DNA of 64,000 nt from Maribacter spongiicola. Its GTDB lineage: Bacteria; Bacteroidota; Bacteroidia; Flavobacteriales; Flavobacteriaceae. Positions 16,568 through 24,767 of this stretch are shown piece by piece. The translations under genes and the position numbers were made by a program. Each line of letters starts with the position of its first letter. Position 1 is the first letter of the stretch. Below the pieces are notes generated by a model, which saw nothing but the letters and a program-made list of their open reading frames with translations, was not told the DNA's origin and searched no databases. The stretch covers positions 806,001 through 870,000 of the forward strand of contig NZ_SOAY01000011.1 of NCBI RefSeq assembly GCF_004364165.1, given 5' to 3'.

Positions 16568-17305
16568 ATGCGTTTAAAAAATATCCTTCGCACGGCGAAT
16601 ATATTCGTCGGGTTAGTATTATTTATCAGCTGTCAATCAATAGCGCAACAAGCAACATCAGACAATGCTTTATCCAACCAAGAGAAATGTATAATCAAAA
16701 TTGCAAGTCACACTGCCCAAGGCAATTTATCTCAGCTCAAGGATGTTCTCCATGAAGGATTAGATCATAAGCTAACCGTGAATGAAACCAAAGAGGTATT
16801 GGTTCATTTATACGCCTATGCCGGGTTCCCAAGAAGTATACGCGGTTTGCAAACACTTTTAGTAGTACTGGAAGAAAGGACGGCTAAAGGTATAGAAGAT
16901 GAGTGGGGCCCAGAAGCCACAACTATTGACGATTCTAGAAGCAAATATGAACGAGGAAAGACTATTTTGGAAGAACTTGTTGGAAGACCGTTAGATGGAA
17001 AACCAGAATACCAAAAGTTTTCACCCGAAATGGACAGGTTTCTTAAAGAGCATTTATTTGCGGATATTTTTGAGCGAGATGTGCTTACCTATAAACAACG
17101 TGAACTGGTGACCATTTCCGTCATTGCAAGTTTGGGAAGTTTAGAGCCTATGCTAAGAAGCCACTTAAACCTTTCATTGAACGTTGGCTGGCAAGCCGAA
17201 CAATTGAAAGAGTTTACTGAAACCTTAGTGATTACTACAACTGAAGACAATGTTTTTGCAACAAAAACAGTCCTTACAGAAGTATTGAAAAGACGAACTG
17301 AATAA
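16568..17305 (+). CDS. Exported carboxymuconolactone decarboxylase-family protein (two domains)
   Basis: About 245 residues from Met at 16568, which places the hydrophobic signal and LFISCQ lipobox correctly; the frame extends to 16535. Two AhpD/CMD-like alpha-helical domains follow. The first contains KEVLVHLYAYAGFPRSIRG, the second LTYKQRELVTISVIASLGSLEPMLRSHL. Neither has the AhpD CxxC pair, so a peroxidase role is unlikely and a decarboxylase or lyase role is open. Spacing to the next gene is 8 bp. Confidence 0.8.
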   Translation: MRLKNILRTANIFVGLVLFISCQSIAQQATSDNALSNQEKCIIKIASHTAQGNLSQLKDVLHEGLDHKLTVNETKEVLVHLYAYAGFPRSIRGLQTLLVVLEERTAKGIEDEWGPEATTIDDSRSKYERGKTILEELVGRPLDGKPEYQKFSPEMDRFLKEHLFADIFERDVLTYKQRELVTISVIASLGSLEPMLRSHLNLSLNVGWQAEQLKEFTETLVITTTEDNVFATKTVLTEVLKRRTE

Positions 17306-17313
17306 AAACAACC

Positions 17314-17781
17314 ATGAAAAATACTGGATACTATACTATTGCCATTTTACTGATACTTTTGACAGCATGTAACACGCCAAAGGAAAGTAAAAAGGAATTT
17401 CAACTTTTCGAGAAAGGGACTAAAATAGAAAATTCGAATTTTACAGGTACCGCATGGTTAAATATGTTGGCAGCACCGGACAGTTTAAATACCATGTATG
17501 CCGGTTTGGTTACTTTTGAACCCGCTGCACATACCAATTGGCATTCACATCCAGCAGGGCAAATATTAATCGTAACCCAAGGTGAAGGTTACTATCAAGA
17601 AGAAGGAAAACCCAAACGTATATTACGCATTGGAGAGACGATAAAGTGTTTACCAAATATTAAACATTGGCATGGTGCCGCTCCAAATTCCGAGTTTGCA
17701 CATATAGCAATTTCAAGTCGCGATAAGGGACCCGCGCAGTGGTTTAAACCGGTTTTAGACGAAGAATATAATGGTATCTGA
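17314..17781 (+). CDS. Cupin lipoprotein, hydroxynitrile lyase-like
   Basis: 155 residues with a lipobox (LLTACN). The cupin core shows WHSHPAGQ and KHWHGAAP, giving the His, His, Gln, His metal-ligand set. FTGTAWLNML, VTFEPAAHTNWH and AQWFKPV match the bacterial cupin hydroxynitrile lyase group closely. It is a paralogue of the cupin at 16051 and last gene of the operon. Two related cupins with different anchors (one soluble, one lipid-linked) suggest successive steps or two locations. Confidence 0.82.
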   Translation: MKNTGYYTIAILLILLTACNTPKESKKEFQLFEKGTKIENSNFTGTAWLNMLAAPDSLNTMYAGLVTFEPAAHTNWHSHPAGQILIVTQGEGYYQEEGKPKRILRIGETIKCLPNIKHWHGAAPNSEFAHIAISSRDKGPAQWFKPVLDEEYNGI

Positions 17782-18085
17782 ATAATTTTCTATTCAAAAG
17801 TAGTTTCTAAAACGTTGGTTATTGAAGTAAACGTTATGGCCTAAGAGAATTTTAGCTAAACAATAGGCGAGGGGAGCGGCCATATTCTAGATGGCTGGTT
17901 AAAAGGTTTGTTGACCATCTTAATGTTTCAAAGAGTTCAAAGTGGTCTTAAGAGTTAAAATGATTTCTAGAATATAGCGACTGAGCCATACATTGTTTCT
18001 AAAATTATCTGTAAGCCTTGATTTTTTTGTTTCTTTTTTTATCAAGAAAAAAAGATAAATAAAAACGCTTACGGGTACAATGCTG

Positions 18086-18104
18086 AAAGTCTATTTTACA
18101 TAAT
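18086..18104 (+). repeat. 19-bp inverted repeat, left arm
   Basis: AAAGTCTATTTTACATAAT is repeated exactly in inverse orientation at 18570-18588. The span is 503 bp. A shortened direct copy, CTATTTTACATAA, occurs at 18373-18385, followed by CGG instead of TGT. Confidence 0.7.
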
Positions 18105-18372
18105 GTTAGGAACACATTCAAAAAAACTTCAAACAAGACGAGAGGTTAGCAAGGGCTAAGAAATTATCTCGCAGAGTAATTTTTAGCTGTTGCGGCAAGC
18201 TGACGAGAATGTCGTAGAAAAAAATTTTGCACACATTTCCTCGAATACTCAAATTTTGAAAGAATCTAAAATGCTAGCTTTTAAATGGCGTTGGCAAGCT
18301 GTGGCAAATTGTGTTTAAAATAAATTGCCTGAGCAATTTGATTTTAAAAAGCAATCGAGCGTTTGGCAGCGG

Positions 18373-18385
18373 CTATTTTACATAA
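18373..18385 (+). repeat. Internal partial copy of the 19-bp repeat
   Basis: CTATTTTACATAA matches positions 6-18 of the left arm in the same orientation, inside the 503-bp span. Confidence 0.5.
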
Positions 18386-18569
18386 CGGCAAATTATGGTA
18401 CAAATGAAAATATGCGTCGCAGACACCGCTTAAAAAAGTTTAATGACCCTGTTGTAAGTTTTAATCGATTCTCGGAGCTTGAGGGATATTTTATATAATA
18501 TAGAATTATAGCTTACAAACGTATATTCTTTTGTGTGGTTCAAATGCTATACTTTGTACTATAATTTAT

Positions 18570-18588
18570 ATTATGTAAAATAGACTTT
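18570..18588 (-). repeat. 19-bp inverted repeat, right arm
   Basis: Exact reverse complement of 18086-18104. Flanking bases do not extend the match and no target-site duplication was seen. Confidence 0.7.
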
Positions 18589-18696
18589 TAAATAACCCAC
18601 TATTAGCTACATATTTCAACCCTAATAAAACATTACAAATCTTCTCTCACCGGCTTCTTAATAACACCCTACTAATTTCAGAACTAAAAAAAAACT

Positions 18697-18723
18697 AAAA
18701 AACCGCTCATTATTGAACGGTTT
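18697..18723 (-). terminator. Rho-independent terminator of the small gene at 18746
   Basis: On the minus strand AAACCG pairs with CGGTTT, with two more inner pairs, followed by a run of T. It begins about 23 bp after the stop codon of the minus-strand gene. Confidence 0.7.
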
Positions 18724-18745
18724 GCACTATACTTTAAAAATAGAT

Positions 18746-19054
18746 TTATCTATTTAGCATATACGATGCTACTTCTAGTTCTAATTCGTAACACTCTTCC
18801 ATTTGTCGTTCTACATCATTCATACTATCCATGATAGAAATATCGTTCATTTTTAGAATAGACAATAAAGAACTGGTGCTAATTGCGATACGATTAATTG
18901 TTGATTTTAAAATTTCTTTTTTCTCGAAGCCACTATGTGTCTGAGGTTCATATAAATAAGATTCCAATTTCAATAATAATTGCTCAACCGATTTACGTTT
19001 TCTTTCTAATTCGGACAATACAGCTATTTTTTGAGCACTCATTGAAATTTTCAT
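18746..19054 (-). CDS. Small helical hypothetical protein (paralogue of the 23901 gene)
   Basis: 102 residues, predicted all-helical, no signal peptide. The segment LESYLYEPQTHSGFEKKEIL (about 30-49) matches VDSYLYEPTTMALFETKLYL in the gene at 23901-24215, and both proteins end with an acidic helical region (ECYELELEVASYML, ETFELEFDFMEYAL). The family is not known to me. It has its own terminator and a long hairpin upstream. Confidence 0.65.
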   Translation of the reverse strand: MKISMSAQKIAVLSELERKRKSVEQLLLKLESYLYEPQTHSGFEKKEILKSTINRIAISTSSLLSILKMNDISIMDSMNDVERQMEECYELELEVASYMLNR

Positions 19055-19130
19055 AAACCAATTTATTTTTATAAGAACGGAGCATAATAAAATTGATTGT
19101 GTTCACAATTGCTAAATCTAGCATAAGATA

Positions 19131-19178
19131 TTTAAAACAAAATAACCGCTCAGAAAAGAGCGGATATTTTGTTTTAAA
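19131..19178 (-). terminator. Very long hairpin between cspA and the 18746 gene
   Basis: Twenty of 21 positions pair between 19131-19151 and 19158-19178 around an AGAAAA loop; CCGCTC/GAGCGG forms the GC core and the outer arms are AT-rich. It lies downstream of the cspA terminator and upstream of the gene at 18746. It may be a second terminator or a processed RNA structure. Confidence 0.6.
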
Positions 19179-19186
19179 TTTAATAA

Positions 19187-19214
19187 AAAAAGTCCGTCAT
19201 TGCTGATGGACTTT
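19187..19214 (-). terminator. cspA terminator
   Basis: On the minus strand a hairpin with AAAGTCC/GGACTTT at its base and a TCA/TGA inner part is followed by T7. It lies about 8 bp after the cspA stop codon. Confidence 0.8.
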
Positions 19215-19221
19215 CTGATGT

Positions 19222-19416
19222 TTAATCTATAACTTTTACGTTAACTGCGTTTAATCCTTTTTTTCCTTGGGTTAGTTCGAATTCAACTTCATCGCCTTCG
19301 CGAATCTCATCAACTAATCCTGAAATGTGAACGAAATGTTCTTTGTTCGAACCTTCTTCTGTTATAAATCCGAAGCCTTTAGCATCGTTGAAGAATTTTA
19401 CTGTTCCTGTACTCAT
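19222..19416 (-). CDS. cspA: Cold shock protein, CspA family
   Basis: 64 residues covering one cold-shock domain. RNP1 is KGFGFI (about 13-18) and RNP2 is HFVHIS (about 27-32). GTVKFFNDAKGFGFI at the start is diagnostic. These proteins bind single-stranded RNA and DNA and melt RNA secondary structure. The 238-bp gap upstream (19417-19654) leaves room for the long 5' leader typical of cold-shock genes. Two hairpins follow the gene. Confidence 0.92.
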   Translation of the reverse strand: MSTGTVKFFNDAKGFGFITEEGSNKEHFVHISGLVDEIREGDEVEFELTQGKKGLNAVNVKVID

Positions 19417-19654
19417 AAATGTATTATAATTTGATATTAATAATTACTAGATGAATTACAACTATGATGCCAAAAATTAAATACTGCCATAGTTTTACTA
19501 TTTCATCTATTCATCACTACTACCATCTTTTAAACGTATTAAAAATATTTCTACCACCAATTATTAGGTATTGTTTATCATCAGTAGCGGCGATTATATC
19601 CGCTTAACCTCTATTTAATAACCAAAACCAAAAAAATTAGGATCACATAAATAA

Positions 19655-19885
19655 ATGCATTATTTTAGTATCGTTAAAATAACTAGCGTGACTACAAAAC
19701 CTAATTTTGTTCTTCTTTCTGAAAACAACACCTACTACGTAGAATACCTTATTGGGCATCTTGTTTTAGCGAATAGCATTACAGAAGCCGTTGTTTTTGA
19801 ATCGCAATCACATGCCATCAAATTTCAAAAATACCTCTACAAGAATTGTAGCGTCCGCTTTTCGGTAAATACCTTTATTGCATAA
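19655..19885 (+). CDS. Small hypothetical protein
   Basis: 76 residues, no recognised domain. Sequence such as NTYYVEYLIGHLVLANSITEAVVFESQSHAIKFQKYL has a beta-strand then helix character and normal composition for coding DNA, and the gene has an ATG start. No neighbour suggests a role. Coding status is likely but not proven. Confidence 0.45.
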   Translation: MHYFSIVKITSVTTKPNFVLLSENNTYYVEYLIGHLVLANSITEAVVFESQSHAIKFQKYLYKNCSVRFSVNTFIA

Positions 19886-19977
19886 CTACTATACCCTACT
19901 ATTCTTTATTAATGGTTAAATACATCTTAAATAGGTGTAAGTTTCTTAAGCAAAAACTATCTTTCTAAAAAAATATC

Positions 19978-20445
19978 ATGAAATACATTGCTATACTTCT
20001 TCTTGTTACTACTATGATTTCTTGTGGATCTAACGATGACAAGCAAACACCTCTTGAGGCTATCGATTTTACCGCAATCAATGAAGAAGAGATAAATGCA
20101 TATTTAACTGCTAACGAGCTGGAGTCACAAACCACTGCTTCTGGCTTACACTATATTATTGAAAACCAAGGTGACGGATCAAAACCAACTTCTTCTTCCA
20201 ATGTAACTGTAGCTTATAAGGGATATTTTCTAGATGGTGAAGTTTTTGACCAAAGCTCAGAAGGATTATTTATAGGTCTTAACCAAGTAATTGCAGGGTG
20301 GACAGAAGGTATTCCCTTATTTAACGAAGGCGGAAACGGCGTACTTTTAGTGCCATCTCACTTAGCCTACGGTAGTTTTGATTATAATGGTATACCTGGT
20401 GGTTCTGTTTTGGTTTTTGATATTGAATTAATTTCGGTCAATTAA
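19978..20445 (+). CDS. FKBP-type peptidyl-prolyl isomerase lipoprotein
   Basis: 155 residues with a lipoprotein signal peptide (TMISCG, Cys16). The FKBP domain occupies about 60-155: SNVTVAYKGYFLDGEVFDQSS, QVIAGWTEGIPLFNEGG, VPSHLAYG and SVLVFDIELISV. It should assist folding of exported proteins on the periplasmic face. It converges on the minus-strand propeller-like lipoprotein gene, with 8 bp of coding overlap. Confidence 0.88.
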   Translation: MKYIAILLLVTTMISCGSNDDKQTPLEAIDFTAINEEEINAYLTANELESQTTASGLHYIIENQGDGSKPTSSSNVTVAYKGYFLDGEVFDQSSEGLFIGLNQVIAGWTEGIPLFNEGGNGVLLVPSHLAYGSFDYNGIPGGSVLVFDIELISVN

Positions 20446-21679
20446 ACGAAAAACCTTCTACCAGCATCTTAGCTGTACGTACTTGAGTAACTGCACCATC
20501 TTGTTCGGTCCATGCAAAATATAGGGTTTCCTCAACAATTTCCATTTGAGGAAATCCGGATTTCCGAGAATCTACCATTTCGGTAATCACTTGTTTTTTA
20601 GAAGTTGAACCATCTTTATTCACGACCATTGCTTTGAACAATGCTGTTTTATCATCGGCTTCCATCCAGCTTACTATAGCGTTATCTTCATCCATCCATA
20701 CAACATCAACACGCCCCATTATAGCACCTTCGGCAACTAAAACTGGATTCGAAAATACAGCTCCTCCATCTGAAGAAAAAGTAATTTGTACCTTTTGCTT
20801 ATTTGATGCACCTGTAAACCAAGCGACTACCAAATTATTACCCAAAGCATCTACTTTTGGTCCGTTTACGGGACATCCTTTGATCTGCCAATTATCTTCA
20901 TGTATTACTTTAGGTGCCGTCCACTCCCCTTTTACACGTCGCACAATACTAATATCGCGGATTTCATCGTCTGAGCGATCACGATAGATCACTACCGGAC
21001 CATTATCTGTTATAGCCGAAGTCGTTTGGCAGCAATCGCATGTACTAGAATCCAATTCGTATTCTTCTAATAATTTTCCTGTAGCAGATACCACTCCGCC
21101 ACGTAAAGTCATTGCTCCGCGTTCCCCTGCCTTATTTTCTTCCGTATTTCTACCATCGAGCCAATTGACGAAGATGTTGTTATTGTACGGCACAATGCTT
21201 ACAAATCCATGTTCGGTCGGCGTACCATCGGTATGTAGTTCTAAATCGGTTTTCCAATCGGTTGCTCCCTTTGGTTTCACATTCATTTTTATATCATATG
21301 AATATGTTCCTTCTGTGGATTTCTTTAAAACGTGAGACCATAAATTACCATTGTTTTCAGTAATCATAGGGTAATCTGCCCAGTTTACGAACCAATCTGT
21401 ACCACTCCCTATATTTTGCGCTTCTTGCCACTTACCATCGATTAATTCTGAGTAACGCATGGTTGCAACAGTATCATTTGACATTTCTACCCAAGAAAGC
21501 AGGGCAACATCTTTATTGGACATTAGGTGTGGCAAAGCACTAGATTCGCCTGCAGGTGAAATCATGTCTTCTATCAAGCTTACCGGTACTTCAGGCTGTA
21601 TATTTTTAGTTTCTTCTTTGCAACCTAGCATCAAACTGGTTACCAAGAAAAGAAAAAAAGTCTTCTTTAATATGCGCAT
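20438..21679 (-). CDS. Sialidase/BNR-type repeat lipoprotein
   Basis: 413 residues with a lipobox (LMLGC, Cys20). The rest has repeated blades with Asp-rich hairpins (VQITFSSDGGAVF is a BNR-type Asp-box) as in exo-alpha-sialidase-like propellers. A CDCC cysteine cluster sits at about 215-218. Sialidase catalytic residues cannot be confirmed, so glycosidase activity should not be assumed. It overlaps the upstream TlpA gene by 1 nt (TAATG), so the two are co-translated. Confidence 0.7.
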   Translation of the reverse strand: MRILKKTFFLFLVTSLMLGCKEETKNIQPEVPVSLIEDMISPAGESSALPHLMSNKDVALLSWVEMSNDTVATMRYSELIDGKWQEAQNIGSGTDWFVNWADYPMITENNGNLWSHVLKKSTEGTYSYDIKMNVKPKGATDWKTDLELHTDGTPTEHGFVSIVPYNNNIFVNWLDGRNTEENKAGERGAMTLRGGVVSATGKLLEEYELDSSTCDCCQTTSAITDNGPVVIYRDRSDDEIRDISIVRRVKGEWTAPKVIHEDNWQIKGCPVNGPKVDALGNNLVVAWFTGASNKQKVQITFSSDGGAVFSNPVLVAEGAIMGRVDVVWMDEDNAIVSWMEADDKTALFKAMVVNKDGSTSKKQVITEMVDSRKSGFPQMEIVEETLYFAWTEQDGAVTQVRTAKMLVEGFSFN

Positions 21680-22200
21680 TACTTTACCGCTCTAAGTTTT
21701 TCGATCATTTCGGGACTATCCCACTTCAATCCGCCATCAAAACGCAATACCTGCTCCCCTACTTCATTATAAATAAATGTTGCCGGTAAGGCACTCACAT
21801 TTTCTTCTGCATATACGCCGTTGAATTTTATAAAATCTAATTGAAATTTACGTGCCTCTTTAAATTTGATAATTTTATTTATAGACTGATCAGACGCAAA
21901 TAGAAATACGTAATTGTCTTGTTCTAGAATGGTCTGTGCTTTCTCCATATCGGGCATTTCTTCTATACATGGCCTACACCACGTTGCCCAATAGTTCACC
22001 AACACACGTTTACCTTTGTAATCACCTAATTCTATGGGGTTACCTTCTAAATCTTCATAAGTTGAAGTGGAAACCTTTTCTACCATAGCTTCGGGTATAA
22101 CTTCTGTACTTTCCTCTGTTTTTACCTCTTTACAACTTGTAAAAGAAATACTTAAAATGAAGAAAAATAATGTTCTTAAAATCATATTCAAAGATACCAT
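21679..22200 (-). CDS. TlpA-family thioredoxin lipoprotein
   Basis: 173 residues, lipobox SFTSCK, then a thioredoxin-fold domain with NYWATWCRPCIEEMP (active-site Cys-Arg-Pro-Cys) and a cis-Pro segment VSALPATFIYN. It is a periplasm-facing disulfide reductase or oxidase. Met at 22185 is an alternative start that gives a more usual signal peptide. It is coupled to the cysteine-containing propeller lipoprotein downstream, which could be its client. Confidence 0.85.
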   Translation of the reverse strand: MVSLNMILRTLFFFILSISFTSCKEVKTEESTEVIPEAMVEKVSTSTYEDLEGNPIELGDYKGKRVLVNYWATWCRPCIEEMPDMEKAQTILEQDNYVFLFASDQSINKIIKFKEARKFQLDFIKFNGVYAEENVSALPATFIYNEVGEQVLRFDGGLKWDSPEMIEKLRAVK

Positions 22201-22235
22201 TTCGAGGAATTAATACCGTACCATTTAAACCAAAA

Positions 22236-22262
22236 AAAAACCGCCTATTAAGCGGTTTTTAT
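22236..22262 (-). terminator. Terminator of the SlyD-like gene
   Basis: AAAAACCGC (22236-22244) pairs with GCGGTTTTT (22252-22260) around a short loop. On the minus strand it is followed by a T-run, about 18 bp after the isomerase stop codon. Confidence 0.8.
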
Positions 22263-22279
22263 ATACTAATTAATACGTC

Positions 22280-22708
22280 TTATTTAACTTCAACCAATTC
22301 TAATTCGAAGGTTAAATCTTGACCCGCCAAAGGGTGGTTTGCATCTACAACGATATCATTTTCGTTTACTTCTGCAACACGTAATTGTCTTTCACTACCA
22401 TCTGCATTGGTTGCCATAAGTGCCATATCTACTTTTGGCTCCATATCTTGTGGTAAATCTGATTTTGGAACAGTTTGAAAAAGCTCTTTTTGCTTTTCAC
22501 CGTATGCATCTTCTTTAGCAATTACGATTGTTTTTTTATCGTTTGCCTGCATGTCCAACAATCCCTTTTCAAAACCAGGTATTAAACTGCCTTGTCCTAA
22601 TTTTACCTCTAAAGGTTCTCTATCTACCGAACTATCAAATATTTGACCATTACTCAATTTACCTGTGTAATGTACTTTTACTTGACTATCTGCTTTTACT
22701 TTACTCAT
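22280..22708 (-). CDS. FKBP-type peptidyl-prolyl isomerase, SlyD-like
   Basis: 142 residues, cytosolic. VKVHYTGKLSNGQIFDSS and PLEVKLGQGSLIPGFEKGLLDM form the FKBP part, an insert-in-flap chaperone region runs from about 65 to 125, and VDANHPLAGQDLTFELELVEV ends the protein. The layout is that of SlyD, but the metal-binding His-rich tail is absent. It is a folding helper with prolyl isomerase activity. Confidence 0.87.
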   Translation of the reverse strand: MSKVKADSQVKVHYTGKLSNGQIFDSSVDREPLEVKLGQGSLIPGFEKGLLDMQANDKKTIVIAKEDAYGEKQKELFQTVPKSDLPQDMEPKVDMALMATNADGSERQLRVAEVNENDIVVDANHPLAGQDLTFELELVEVK

Positions 22709-22859
22709 ACTATTTAATTTCTACTATTTCACTTAATTAAGGCACAAAGGTATTATTCTCAATAGGGAATAACGAAGATTATGGCAAAACCTTCCCTTTT
22801 TAGCCTCTTCTTAACATCAAAAGCTTAAAAATAAGGTCAAACACCTTTATATGAACACG

Positions 22860-23402
22860 TTATTCATCTTCTTTTATAGCCTTTACATTACCATTATATT
22901 GAATGGCATTTCTGTTCGCCATGTTTATAGAAACTACACTTGATGTATTCGGATAGATGTCGATATAAACTATATACCGATCAGATTTATGGGATACTTG
23001 AAAGCTTATGGCATACTTTTGCTTGTCACTAATAAATGTTTGCGTATAATTCTCTGGTAATCCATTAAACTCAATTCCTGGGGCAGCGCCATAACCGCCA
23101 CCAAATTGGCGTTCTCCATAATACGGTAAGTTAGCCGATACACTATCGCCAAAAATCTTAAGGTAATTACCTGTACCCATTAAATCGATACGCGAAATGG
23201 TACTACCGGGTGGAATAAGTCCGCTATTAGCGACAGCATTTAAACTTTGAGTAACGGTTGGGTTGGCAGATGTGGCAATAAATTCTATTTGCTTTGATGC
23301 CACCAAGTTATGAATAGCATGAGTGTCGCTAATTACATTTTTTGAAGATGAACAACCTGACAAAAAGCTATAGGCGAATATAAATACAAGTATAGTTCTC
23401 AT
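22860..23402 (-). CDS. DUF4251 lipoprotein
   Basis: 180 residues with lipobox LSGCSSS (Cys17). The domain contains DLMGTGNYLKIFGDSVSANLPYYG and IEFNGLPENYT, the pattern of DUF4251, a Bacteroidota-restricted envelope family of unknown function. It stands as a separate minus-strand unit. Confidence 0.8.
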   Translation of the reverse strand: MRTILVFIFAYSFLSGCSSSKNVISDTHAIHNLVASKQIEFIATSANPTVTQSLNAVANSGLIPPGSTISRIDLMGTGNYLKIFGDSVSANLPYYGERQFGGGYGAAPGIEFNGLPENYTQTFISDKQKYAISFQVSHKSDRYIVYIDIYPNTSSVVSINMANRNAIQYNGNVKAIKEDE

Positions 23403-23457
23403 AGATGATACTTTTAATTATCTAATAAGCTACGAAATCTATGCCAAAAATTGAAGT

Positions 23458-23784
23458 TTAATCTTCGAACTCTTCTTCTTCAAATTCAGTGTTGACCAAT
23501 ACAGATTTTTTAAAATCTAATGCGCGAGATTCTTTGTACAATGCTTTAATTAATCGTTGACGTTTTCGGTCAGTAATGTTTAAAGTGTCTAAACTTCTGA
23601 TTTTTTGTTTCAAAGCGGCTCTTTGTAGCATTACCGCCGTTTCGTAATTAGGTTCAAACTGAAACATTACAGGACCTTCGTTTTCTTCGTTTGGGTTTGT
23701 TTTTGTAGAATCGTTCATTTGTGAATACGACAAGCCAGTAAAAAATAATGAGCAGCAGATTGTCAGCCGCATTAAGGTTTTCAT
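23458..23784 (-). CDS. Small exported hypothetical protein (paralogue of the 24768 gene)
   Basis: 108 residues with a signal peptide ending near LSYSQ. The C-terminal half (ALKQKIRSLDTLNITDRKRQRLIKALYK) matches ILDSMDISDGRRKRLIQELQR in the gene at 24768. It is charged and helical, with an acidic tail (EFEEEEFED). The function is unknown. Confidence 0.65.
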   Translation of the reverse strand: MKTLMRLTICCSLFFTGLSYSQMNDSTKTNPNEENEGPVMFQFEPNYETAVMLQRAALKQKIRSLDTLNITDRKRQRLIKALYKESRALDFKKSVLVNTEFEEEEFED

Positions 23785-23900
23785 AGAAATATAATAAGTG
23801 TTCTAGGTCTAAATTATGAACATTTATTTTAAAATTGATTTAATAGGATAACATTATGATAAATAATGGATTTTTTACCAATTGGCTAAGAAATAGGTCG

Positions 23901-24215
23901 TTAAACGGATTGCCTAAATTTTAATGCATACTCCATAAAATCAAATTCAAGTTCAAAAGTTTCGCGAATATGATAGTTGACCATTTTATATTGATCAGGC
24001 AATAGATCTTTTGAAGATTTCATAAATTCTAAAAGCTTCTTATTGGCATCTGAAAGATGCGCAATTTTATTCATTAGATACAACTTGGTTTCGAATAATG
24101 CCATGGTAGTAGGTTCGTATAAATAAGAATCTACCCTAATTTTAAAAAGCTGAATAGTGTTGTAACACCGTTCTAATTTGCCTAAACACATCGATACATC
24201 CTGTCCATTCTCCAT
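23901..24215 (-). CDS. Small helical hypothetical protein (paralogue of the 18746 gene)
   Basis: 104 residues, all-helical, no signal peptide. It shares SYLYEPxT, a following FE-x-K and an acidic C-terminal helix with the gene at 18746-19054. The family is unknown. It is a single gene on the minus strand. Confidence 0.65.
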   Translation of the reverse strand: MENGQDVSMCLGKLERCYNTIQLFKIRVDSYLYEPTTMALFETKLYLMNKIAHLSDANKKLLEFMKSSKDLLPDQYKMVNYHIRETFELEFDFMEYALKFRQSV

Positions 24216-24449
24216 AGCTGTCTTATTAAAAAATGAATTTGTAAGAAATTTACCTCAAAGTAAAGGAAGAAAGTGTTATTTTCAACTATGATTTTGTAAG
24301 TTTAACTAAACTTTAAAATAGCATCGTAATTGCTAACTTTTTAGAAACAAAAGGATTAGAAAACCTTAATATTCGCCTTGGCAATCTTTAAGAATTATTT
24401 AATTGGTATGCTCTACTATAATGAGTACCTTAAACTAAACTTTTAACCT

Positions 24450-24752
24450 ATGAATATCAATTTTGAATACGACGATGTAAAAGCCAGCAATCGATTAGAG
24501 ATCATGGCAGCGCAAAAACTTGAGAAATTATTGGACAAATTCGATTTTATAGTAAGGTCTGATGTTTTCTTTAAAAAAGAGAATACCTCTTCACCCGATT
24601 CAGGTATGGTATGTAATATTCGCTTGAGTGCACCGGGTCCACGATTGTTCGCACAATCATCTTGTGGTAGTTTTGAAGCTGCGATTGCTTCATCAATAGA
24701 AGATTTACAACGACAATTAGAAAAAAGAAAAGCAAAAATGCAGTCTCATTAG
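24450..24752 (+). CDS. hpf: Ribosome hibernation-promoting factor / RaiA family
   Basis: 100 residues, the short form of the family. The beta-alpha-beta-beta-beta-alpha fold is visible from MNINFEYDDVKASNRLEIMAAQKLEKL, with a basic C-terminal helix (LQRQLEKRKAKMQ). It binds the decoding centre of inactive ribosomes in stationary phase. The last codons and the stop lie inside the terminator hairpin. Confidence 0.85.
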   Translation: MNINFEYDDVKASNRLEIMAAQKLEKLLDKFDFIVRSDVFFKKENTSSPDSGMVCNIRLSAPGPRLFAQSSCGSFEAAIASSIEDLQRQLEKRKAKMQSH

Positions 24753-24766
24753 ACTGCATTTTTTTT
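24734..24766. terminator. Bidirectional terminator between hpf and the 24768 gene
   Basis: A 13-bp stem (AAAAATGCAGTCT with AGACTGCATTTTT) and a CATT loop, with T-runs on both strands. The hpf stop codon (24750-24752) lies at the loop, and the convergent gene stops at 24768. Confidence 0.88.
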
Positions 24767-24767
24767 A

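Larger units (their letters stand above)
17782..18745. other. Gene-free region with inverted repeats
   Basis: No convincing ORF lies in these 964 bases. A 10-bp inverted pair (ATATTCTAGA 17882-17891, TCTAGAATAT 17966-17975) and a 19-bp inverted pair (18086-18104, 18570-18588) are present, with a partial third copy at 18373-18385. Base composition differs locally (G-rich patches such as GTTGCGGCAAGCTGACGAG), suggesting decayed or imported DNA. No transposase or integrase is present. Confidence 0.55.

Noticed and set aside
18086..18588. Insertion sequence bounded by the 19-bp inverted repeats
   Set aside because: No transposase frame, no target duplication; kept only as a repeat-bounded region.
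20438..21679. Confirmed sialidase
   Set aside because: Only one clear Asp-box-like motif and no identifiable arginine triad; kept as a BNR-type repeat protein.
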